From positions 1-64,000 of the forward strand of contig DITN01000087.1 in assembly GCA_002422865.1 (NCBI GenBank): a stretch of DNA of 64,000 nucleotides, given 5' to 3'. Under the pieces are notes generated by a model. That model was not told the origin of the DNA and did not search any database. It was given only the letters and a program-made list of their open reading frames with translations. Both the position numbers and the translations under genes were made by a program. Of this stretch, positions 43,240 to 51,200 are shown one piece after another (position 1 is the first letter of the stretch; every line of letters starts with the position of its first letter). This DNA comes from Bacteroidetes bacterium UBA6183. GTDB taxonomy: Bacteria > Bacteroidota > Bacteroidia > UKL13-3.

Positions 43240-43295
43240 TTTAAGTGGTGCGAATTTAGTTAAAAATAGCCCAAAAGCCTAAACTTAATATTGGT

Positions 43296-44408
43296 CTACT
43301 CAACCCAATCGGCTATAAACACGTTGGTATCGCGGGTTCCACCATTGTTTCTGTTTGATGAGAACACTAGTTTTTTCCCGTCAGGTGAGAACATTGGGAA
43401 GGCATTAAACTTGCTTTCAAAAGTAATTTGCTCCAAACCTGTTCCATCTATATTAATCATAAACAACTGAAAGTCGTAACCTTTATCGCTATGGTGATTT
43501 GATGAAAAGATAATTTTATTTCCGCTTGGGTGATAAAAAGGCGCCCAATTGGCTTTGCCTAATTTTGTTACTTGTTGCAAATTGCTGCCATCTATATTCA
43601 TGGTAAAAATCTCCATGTTAGTGGGTGCTACCAATCCTTTTGCTAATAAATTTTTATAATCAATGGTGTCTGCGCCTTGCGGACGACTAGCTCTAAACAC
43701 AATTTTACTTCCATCGGGCGAGAAAAATGCACCGCCATCGTAACCTAAAGTGTTGGTCAAACGTTTAACGTTTTTGCCATTAATGTCCATGATGTATAAG
43801 TCCAAATCACCATCACGGGTTGACGTAAATAAAATTTTATCTCCTTTGGGTGATACAACCGCTTCAGCATCATAGCCGGGTACTTCCGTTAGCTGCTTTA
43901 ATACTTTTCCTTTTTCATCACCAATAAAAATATCATAGTTAGGGTCTATTGACCACAGGTAGCGACCGCTGGTTTCTGGGGCAGGCGGACATTCGGCACC
44001 GGCCTTAAAAGTAGATGCATAAATAACACGTTTATTATCGGGCATGTAGTAGCTACAAGTTGTTCGGCCTTGTAAGTTACTTACATTTAAAGGTTGATAG
44101 ATACGGTTATCTGCAGCTTCCTCAATGTCCATCCAAAAAATTTGGTCACACTTTAAACCCCAAGCCGGGTTGTTACTTTGAAACGATAATTTTTTTCCAT
44201 CAAAACTAAAGTATGCTTCTGCGTTATCGCCACCAAAGGTAAGTTGGCGCAAATTTGAAAAATGTTTTTCTTGAGTTGACACCTCAACAACCTCGTCCTC
44301 TTCAGGATGACTTTGGTTAGGCTCAGGTGGTAAAATACCTGCTATATCTTGGGCGTATAAACAAGGTGCAAAGGCTAAGGCTGCAAATAAAGTTTTCAGC
44401 GTTTTCAT
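43296..44408 (-). CDS. TolB-like beta-propeller protein
   Basis: A 370-residue exported protein. I start at the ATG at 44408 because MKTLKTLFAALAFAPCLYAQ is a signal peptide; an upstream ATG adds seven residues. Repeated PD40 motifs such as FSPDGKKLVFSSNRN, FSPDGSKIVFRASRP and YHPSGNKIIFSSNHH build a TolB-like propeller of about five to six blades. It probably mediates protein contacts in the periplasm; there are no neighbouring tol genes. Confidence 0.85.
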   Translation of the reverse strand: MKTLKTLFAALAFAPCLYAQDIAGILPPEPNQSHPEEDEVVEVSTQEKHFSNLRQLTFGGDNAEAYFSFDGKKLSFQSNNPAWGLKCDQIFWMDIEEAADNRIYQPLNVSNLQGRTTCSYYMPDNKRVIYASTFKAGAECPPAPETSGRYLWSIDPNYDIFIGDEKGKVLKQLTEVPGYDAEAVVSPKGDKILFTSTRDGDLDLYIMDINGKNVKRLTNTLGYDGGAFFSPDGSKIVFRASRPQGADTIDYKNLLAKGLVAPTNMEIFTMNIDGSNLQQVTKLGKANWAPFYHPSGNKIIFSSNHHSDKGYDFQLFMINIDGTGLEQITFESKFNAFPMFSPDGKKLVFSSNRNNGGTRDTNVFIADWVE

Positions 44409-44469
44409 GCCTTGCAAGTAAATACACATTAATAAAACGTTATCCCCAAACCACTTTTAAATGTGAACA

Positions 44470-44754
44470 TCATACTTTAAGATATGATTTTAAGTCTTTA
44501 ACGTATTTCTCAAAGGCTGTACGTCCTTTAGGAGTTATTTTACAAACAGTTAGCGGATAATTGTTTTTAAACGATTTTGTAACAGTTAAATATTCGACTT
44601 GTTTAAGTTTATCAATTTGTACACTTAGGTTACCAGCCGTGGCTCCGGTTTTTTCTTTTATATACGTAAACTCAGCCTCGGCCACATTCATTAAAATACT
44701 CATAATGGCGAGCCGAAGCTGAGCATGCAAAATTGGATCAAGTTCTTTAAACAC
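44470..44754 (-). CDS. Winged-helix transcriptional regulator (MarR/HTH_34-like)
   Basis: A 94-residue DNA-binding protein. It has helices and the wing of a MarR/ArsR-like winged helix (RLAIMSILMNVAEAEFTYIKEKTGATAGNLSVQIDKLKQVEYLTVTKSF...). No ligand or metal site is visible. It overlaps the end of the upstream membrane-protein gene by 8 bases. A regulator/membrane-protein pair of this kind is common in Bacteroidota; the targets are unknown. Confidence 0.85.
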   Translation of the reverse strand: MFKELDPILHAQLRLAIMSILMNVAEAEFTYIKEKTGATAGNLSVQIDKLKQVEYLTVTKSFKNNYPLTVCKITPKGRTAFEKYVKDLKSYLKV

Positions 44755-45319
44755 TTTTGTTTGTTTTACTTTTTAATAAATGCCCTGGAATAATAAATCC
44801 GCCAATTACACCCATTGCAATAAGCAGTAAATGTATTTGGGTTGATGCCCATACAAAACCAACAATTGCCAATAACCAATTTAATATTCCGCCATATTGC
44901 AAAGGCTTAAATTTTAGCATACCACCCGATACAAAAAGCCAAATGGCATAAATAATCATGATGGTGGGATAAAAAGCTTTCCATTGTTGGCCCAAGGGCA
45001 TTGCAAAACAAATAATAAAAAGTGATATGCTAAAAGCCTTTACAACAATTCCCATACTTTCTGATACATATGTTTTTACGCTGGGTTGTTTTTCGCGCTT
45101 TGATACAAAAAACGTGATGATACCACCTAATGGCATCAAAATAATCCAAGGCAAGCTGTGTACTTCCAGTAAATTAAAATGCAATATGATGGCATTACTT
45201 ATGGCAGCAATAAAAACCAACCAACCCCACATGTAGTAATAAAAACCATTGTCTTTAATGTCTTCTTTGGTGCTGTTAATCATTTGTTCAATTACCAGCA
45301 ATGCTTCTTTTTCATTCAT
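44747..45319 (-). CDS. Hypothetical membrane protein paired with the winged-helix regulator
   Basis: A 190-residue protein with a short cytosolic start (MNEKEALLVIEQMINSTKEDI) and five hydrophobic segments. No functional motif is recognised. Its stop overlaps the regulator start by 8 bases, so the two are translated together, and the next gene upstream, a T9SS cargo, lies 11 bases away. Confidence 0.75.
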   Translation of the reverse strand: MNEKEALLVIEQMINSTKEDIKDNGFYYYMWGWLVFIAAISNAIILHFNLLEVHSLPWIILMPLGGIITFFVSKREKQPSVKTYVSESMGIVVKAFSISLFIICFAMPLGQQWKAFYPTIMIIYAIWLFVSGGMLKFKPLQYGGILNWLLAIVGFVWASTQIHLLLIAMGVIGGFIIPGHLLKSKTNKSV

Positions 45320-45330
45320 AACAAACCAAG

Positions 45331-46218
45331 TTAGTTTTTAATAATCTTTTGTATTGATATCCCTTCATCTGTGGTTATTTCAAATAAATACATCCCATTT
45401 GAAAAACCAGATAAATCAATTTCCGATTCTGACTCTTGTTTGGTAATATTTAACATTTCTATACCGCTTAATGTTGTTAAACGCGCCTTGAATCCACCCT
45501 TACTTTTTGTTGTAATGTGCAATACATCTTTAACTGGGTTAGGGTAAGCAGTAATAACATCTGTAGTGTACATATTGTTAACTCCAGTATTGTATGTTAT
45601 GGCAAAATCATCAATAAACAATACACTTCCTGCAATAGGATTAAATCCGTCAATACTTGATGTAATGATCATAAAAGCCGAATCTGGTTGTGCTGATGAG
45701 AAATAGTTAATATTAACTTCAACCCTGGTGTAAACATCTACAGAATCGCCTTTCTGAAAAATCGCCTCACCAATGGTATCTGTTCTTAGTGTAGATGGAT
45801 TCCATTTTGTGAGCGCCATATAAAAGTTACAACTATCACCATCGGCTGGAGCATATTTGTAAAAAAACACCAACGATTTTGGACGGGATAAAAATGCAAA
45901 TTTTATTTGACTAAAATCTACATCACCTGATGAGTTAAGAACCGGACCGGAAGCCAGTAAACCGGGAATATCTTGAAATTGGTTTGCCTGACTTTTAAGT
46001 TGCACTGCATTGCTGCCCGAATAAGCATCGGAAGAAAGTGTTGTACTAGACTGGTACCCAAATGCCACCAACGAATTTAACGTGTACCAATACTGTGGCT
46101 CTTGATAATCACCTTTGTCAACCCAAGTTTCAAAACCACCATTAGCAAAAGGGCTTTGAGCAAAATTGGTTGTTGCTAAAATCATTAACATAACAACCCA
46201 AATAATTTTTGTTTTCAT
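45331..46218 (-). CDS. T9SS type A sorting domain-containing secreted protein
   Basis: A 295-residue exported protein. The signal peptide is MKTKIIWVVMLMILATTNFAQ. The beta-sandwich part (about 22-210) begins PFANGGFETWVDKGDYQEPQYW, a pattern of carbohydrate-binding-like domains in Bacteroidota secreted proteins. A type A T9SS tail (AYPNPVKDVLHITT ... IQKIIKN) follows. It is expected on the cell surface or released; the ligand is unknown. Confidence 0.82.
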   Translation of the reverse strand: MKTKIIWVVMLMILATTNFAQSPFANGGFETWVDKGDYQEPQYWYTLNSLVAFGYQSSTTLSSDAYSGSNAVQLKSQANQFQDIPGLLASGPVLNSSGDVDFSQIKFAFLSRPKSLVFFYKYAPADGDSCNFYMALTKWNPSTLRTDTIGEAIFQKGDSVDVYTRVEVNINYFSSAQPDSAFMIITSSIDGFNPIAGSVLFIDDFAITYNTGVNNMYTTDVITAYPNPVKDVLHITTKSKGGFKARLTTLSGIEMLNITKQESESEIDLSGFSNGMYLFEITTDEGISIQKIIKN

Positions 46219-46267
46219 TTGATTAAGTATTTCGCAACAAACATAAACTAGTTTATATTATAAACCA

Positions 46268-46299
46268 AACAAAAATAATAAAACCCTGTTTTACAGGGC
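46268..46299 (-). terminator. Terminator of the asd-cytochrome b5-thioredoxin operon
   Basis: Minus-strand CCCTGTAAAACAGGG followed by TTTTATTATTTTTG, a short stem and T-rich tail just after the thioredoxin-like gene. Confidence 0.72.
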
Positions 46300-46310
46300 A
46301 TTATTTGTTG

Positions 46311-46907
46311 CTACTTTATCAGTTTTATAAGCTCATTTTGTTGGTCAATCGTTTTGTTTTTTGCATACCAAGTATGCAATTGGGTTTTTAGTTCTTCAAA
46401 AGTAACGGTTGGGTTTTGCTTAAATTCGTTAACAATAACTTGTAATGAAGCTGGGCGAGGACCCCATTTCCAAATTTCCTTTTCGTTTTGAATGGCTAAT
46501 ACAACAGGTATTGCCCTTCCACCATTGGTCAGGTATCTATCCATCAAATCTAAGTTCTCATCACGTAACACAATTTTTAAAGTAATGTTATCGTTTAACG
46601 CTGCCAATCTTTCAAACAAGGGTACGCTTTGTGCCGCATCGCCACACCAACCCTCAGTAATACAAATCCAAGTTTGTTTTTCTGTAATAGCTTTAACCTT
46701 ATCGGCAAGTTCATCGTTAATAACAACCGTTTTGTAAATACGCTCCATGCGTTGAATGTTCAACTTAGCATACTCAATTAATCCTGAATCTTGATTGGGT
46801 CCAGTGGTTTTTCCTTCAGATAATAAATCTTTCAACAAATCAAGGTACACACTATAAGTCATCCCTTTTAAAATGTAGCTATCAAAGCTAAAGGCTTTTG
46901 TGCTCAT
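46311..46907 (-). CDS. Thioredoxin-fold protein
   Basis: A 198-residue thioredoxin-fold protein with no signal peptide. The active-site loop reads EGWCGDAAQSVP, so only the first cysteine of the usual CxxC remains. The following part (ALNDNITLKIVLRDENLDLMDRYLTNGGRAIPVVLAI) keeps the cis-proline region (AIPVV). With one cysteine it cannot act as a simple disulfide reductase; a monothiol role or a partner is possible. It lies 3 bases after the cytochrome b5-like gene. Confidence 0.82.
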   Translation of the reverse strand: MSTKAFSFDSYILKGMTYSVYLDLLKDLLSEGKTTGPNQDSGLIEYAKLNIQRMERIYKTVVINDELADKVKAITEKQTWICITEGWCGDAAQSVPLFERLAALNDNITLKIVLRDENLDLMDRYLTNGGRAIPVVLAIQNEKEIWKWGPRPASLQVIVNEFKQNPTVTFEELKTQLHTWYAKNKTIDQQNELIKLIK

Positions 46908-46910
46908 GTA

Positions 46911-47150
46911 TTATTTTTTTAAATATCCTACAATATCAAACTTATCAAATACGGTTTTGCTATGCGGTGCATCCTTTAATTCATCTGTTAAATCCTGACC
47001 CGCCCAGTGCTCGTAATGCTTACCATTTCGCCATAATCTGCTCTTGGTAACATCGTAAATTACACCCCTATAGGCAACCCAAACTTCATCCTTATCTTGC
47101 CCGTTTCGTAGTGCCAATTGAGCTTTGGTAAAGGTAGGTTGATTGCCCAT
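46911..47150 (-). CDS. Cytochrome b5-like heme/steroid-binding domain protein
   Basis: A 79-residue cytosolic protein. The order TKAQLALRNGQDKDEVWVAYRGVIYDVTKSRLWRNGKHYEHWAGQDLTDELKDAPHSKTVFDKF matches the small cytochrome b5-like/heme-binding domains. The HPGG signature is replaced by HYEHWAGQD, and the second His is in APHS. Heme binding is likely but not certain. It sits between asd and the thioredoxin-like gene. Confidence 0.82.
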   Translation of the reverse strand: MGNQPTFTKAQLALRNGQDKDEVWVAYRGVIYDVTKSRLWRNGKHYEHWAGQDLTDELKDAPHSKTVFDKFDIVGYLKK

Positions 47151-47158
47151 AAATTTCC

Positions 47159-48157
47159 TTACGCCTTTACAAGATTTTTGTCAACTAAATACTCAGCAAT
47201 TTGAACCGCATTAGTAGCTGCACCTTTGCGTAAATTATCAGCAACAATCCACATGTTTAATGTGTTAGGTTGTGATTCATCCCTTCTTAGTCTTCCCACA
47301 AAAACTTCATCACGCTCGTGTGCATCAGTTAAAGGCATTGGGTAAAGCGCTTGTTTAATATCATCCTTAACAATTATACCTGCTGTATTCTCCAGCATAT
47401 TTCTAACATCGCTCAACTCAAACTCTTGGTTAAACGCTACATTTACACTTTCGCTATGACCGCCCATAACAGGAATGCGCACGCAGGTAGCCGTAACTTG
47501 TATGTTTTCATCGCGCATAATCTTTTTGGTTTCGTTCACCATTTTCATTTCTTCTTTGGTGTAACCATTGTTTAAAAACACATCAATTTGTGGAATGCAA
47601 TTTTTGTCTATTTGATGTGCATACGCCATTTCTCCTTGAATTCCATTGCGCTCATTCTCCATTTGGGTAACAGCCTTAACGCCTGTTCCTGTAACGCTTT
47701 GATAAGTTGATACCACAATACGTTTAATGCCATATTTTATATGAAGCGGACTTAATGCCAACACCATTTGGATGGTAGAACAATTAGGATTAGCAATAAC
47801 CCTATCGTTTTCTGTAATGGTATCTGCATTTATTTCTGGAACAACAAGTTTCTTATCAGGATGCATACGCCATGCCGAAGAGTTATCAATAACATAAGTA
47901 CCCACTGCGGCAAACTCTTCTGCCCACTGTAATGAGGTATTTCCACCGGCAGAAAACAAAGCGATATGCGGCTTTTTATCAATAGCCTGTTGCATGCTGT
48001 GTACCTTGTATAATTTACCCTTAAAGTTTATTTCCTTACCAACAGACTTTTCTGAAGCAACTGGAATTAACTCGGTAACAGGGAAATTTCTTTCGGCTAG
48101 TAACTTTAGCATAACAGTGCCTACCAATCCGGTTGCACCAACAACAGCAATTCTCAT
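47159..48157 (-). CDS. asd: Aspartate-semialdehyde dehydrogenase
   Basis: A 332-residue enzyme reducing aspartyl phosphate to the semialdehyde for lysine, threonine, methionine and diaminopimelate synthesis. It has the NADP motif VVGATGLVGTVMLKLL, DNSSAWRM, the catalytic NPNCSTIQMVLAL and GGHSESVNV. It leads an operon with a cytochrome b5-like and a thioredoxin-like gene. The TAGTTTCGCACAC ahead of its start (48178-48190, minus strand) is a probable -7 element. Confidence 0.95.
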   Translation of the reverse strand: MRIAVVGATGLVGTVMLKLLAERNFPVTELIPVASEKSVGKEINFKGKLYKVHSMQQAIDKKPHIALFSAGGNTSLQWAEEFAAVGTYVIDNSSAWRMHPDKKLVVPEINADTITENDRVIANPNCSTIQMVLALSPLHIKYGIKRIVVSTYQSVTGTGVKAVTQMENERNGIQGEMAYAHQIDKNCIPQIDVFLNNGYTKEEMKMVNETKKIMRDENIQVTATCVRIPVMGGHSESVNVAFNQEFELSDVRNMLENTAGIIVKDDIKQALYPMPLTDAHERDEVFVGRLRRDESQPNTLNMWIVADNLRKGAATNAVQIAEYLVDKNLVKA

Positions 48158-48209
48158 TTTATAGTACTTTATAATTTGTGTGCGAAACTAACTAAAATAA
48201 GGGTGCAAA

Positions 48210-48237
48210 CAAAAAGGGTGCCCGCATGCGGGCACCC
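48210..48237 (-). terminator. Terminator of the first giant surface protein gene
   Basis: A perfect 22-base palindrome (48216-48237: GGGTGCCCGCA / TGCGGGCACCC) followed on the minus strand by TTTTTG, located 26 bases after the stop. Confidence 0.92.
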
Positions 48238-48262
48238 TCCTATTAATAATTTAGATAAAGAA

Positions 48263-51200
48263 TTATTCTCTGATTAAAGTTACTGTTCCATTAACAGTTT
48301 TCTTCTCACCATTCAATAATTCGTATTTAAATACGAAGAAATAAGTCCCTTCAGGGCAATCACTTCCATCATTCATGTTCGTACCATTCCAATCGTATGA
48401 GGCATTGGTACTTTCAAATACCTTGGTACCCCAACGGTTGTATATTACTAAGTCGTATTCTTTTTCTCCTTTAATTTTAATATCGAAGAAATCGTTAGTT
48501 CCATCCTTAGGACTTGGTGTAAACACATTATAAATTTCTAACTCAATAATGAATCGGTAAGAAATCGTTTGACAAACACTGTCCATACAAACAGGTTTGG
48601 CAGGATCGGGGGTAAACGCTTGCAAGCATATTACAACATCACCGGTATCTGTACCAAAGTCAAAACTCCAATCCCTATCAGACTCCACTTTATCAACCTG
48701 ACCAATAATATTACCATTCTTCGATGCGGTCCAAGTGTATTCACTTGATGAAACTGAGGTATTTCTGAATCCAAACTTTGGTGAATTTGCAGCAGAATCG
48801 ATGTTAAAACTTGCAAAAGGACGAACCACACGAACGGAAGCTGTATCAAACAACTTACAATTAGGCAATCCAGGTGCTATTTTAGTAGGGAAAAGCCTTA
48901 CGCTGTAGTTACCGGTATCTTGGAATGTATAGGTAAACTTGTTATCTAAATTCGTTTTTATGATTGAATCGATGAGTAAGTCGCCATCATCATTAATCAT
49001 TTCGTATTTAAACTCTGTGTAGCTAATTGTATCAGATTCATTTGTAACAGTAAATGGCTGATCAACACAAACTACTTGTTTATCTATACTAATTTGAGCA
49101 GGATAAGATTTTTTGACTGTAATACGAATAGGAGCATTAATTCCATCTACCGTATCAGGATAATTAACAATCCTACATCCAATATTATCCGATTGAGGGT
49201 TGTTATCATCACTTCTAGCGAATATGTAGTAAGTACCTGAATCATTGTAAGTAAATGTTAACGTATCGTACTGATTCAAACTGACAGAAGACTGCTGGTT
49301 AGCGTCACCCCAAAGAATATCAGTACGTTTTGTTGGCTTATCGTTTGGACCGGTTGCACCGGCTACGTCAGCCAAGTTTACAACTTTTACAGTAAATGGT
49401 GCGCAACCAACGGTATCTGTTATTACTTGGAAACCAGGGCGAGGTCCGAGTATATTCAAATTAACAAAAGCAGTATCCTTACATCCTTGTGCTGTTTCAA
49501 CAACTAACTTAATTCTGAATGCACCATTACCACGATAGTTCCAAACAGGAGTATCAATGTACTGTGCATCAAAACGTAAGGTGTCTGTTTTGCGCTCGCC
49601 AAAGAACCAGTAGTTTCTGTTTACCAAATCTCCTGATCCAGCATTAGGCTCAAAACGAATACTATCAAACTTGTTATAAGTGTATCCAGGGATAGGTGTC
49701 ATGGTAGAACGATCGTAGAAAGTAACAGGAGCTCCACAATTGTATATACCAGGCTTAATAACAGGAATTGCATTTGGTTCAGTAACCAATACACGGCAAT
49801 AAGCAGTGTCCCAACAACCGTTTTTATCACGACTTAACATTGTTACGGTGTATTCTCCAGCTTGTTTATATTGGTGAACCGGGTTAGTCCATGATGCAGA
49901 ATCTCCATCACCAAAGTAGTACTTAACCTTTTCAATAAAGTCGCCACAAGGATAAAACTCATTGATATCTACAGCGCCATTTCTCCAATAATTAACTGTG
50001 TCATAATGGTAACTGCTATGTGGATCATTATAAGCAGCGCCTATAGTAACCTTACATGTTGTAAGGTCTTTACTTGGTAAACCATTAGGATTAAAAATTG
50101 GATGCGATAATGAGCAATCAGGACGGTAGTAACGAATTGAATCATAAAAATGAACAGGTTCATTTTTACAGAAAACCTCATCGAAATTTCCTTTTGCATC
50201 ACGTGTCATTACAGAATCAATTACGCCTCGTACCAAAAGTTTGTTGTCAGTGTATTCTGCCTTACAATCCTTTGTGCTCATTAATTTATGACTTACAGGA
50301 CGCGGTGCAGAACCCGAACGTTTACAATCATCTTCATATGAACTTGACCAATATCTGTGTTTAACAGGTAATAACATTTTAGCTTGATCCATTTCTTCAG
50401 TTCTGTAAAATGTCTTAGTAGTATCAACGTCAGCAATGGTGAATCTTTTTCCACACTCTTCCCAAATTGTGGAATCATTTGTGGTAACTCGTCCGATATA
50501 ATACAATGAACCGTTAGGATTAGCACTTGCATCGTATATACGCATGGTATAATTATCAATGTAGCGGAAGGTAACATTTGCACCTGGTATACCATTAGGG
50601 AAAGGAATACTATCTATCAAATCGCCTATGTTTTTTTCGCCACAAACACCAAAGTAGTAGTTGTAACGAACCCTGCGGAAACCATTCACAAAATAACCAT
50701 CTGTTAATCCAGGTTTAGGGCTGTAGTAGAAACTATCAACTGTAATAGAATTGTCGCCCCAGCTAATGGTGCTGCTATGAATGTATGATTGAACACTGTC
50801 TAAATAAACAAAGTTAATTAAAGCATTTTTACAGTAGTATTTACATTCACCATTCACAGGTACGTTTGTTATAGGGTCATAAACAGGATCAACATAAAAA
50901 CGTCCATCCATATCTGTTATGTTTAACAAATTATGATACCAAACCGTATCAGAAATACAAGGCATGTTTGGATCTCCTGTACCAATAATTAAACCCACCG
51001 TAATATCACCTGTTGGGTTAGCAGGAGGAAATAGCGTGATACCACTTTGTGTTACCTGAAGTGGATTCACGTTAGAGCCATAGTGATACCAAAAATTAGT
51101 TCCACCTGGTGCATTCCACCTGTTTGGTGGCATAAAATATTGGTTGTAATCAGGTTGTAAAGAAAATGGAGGATATGTTAAACCACCAGCAGTTGATGAC

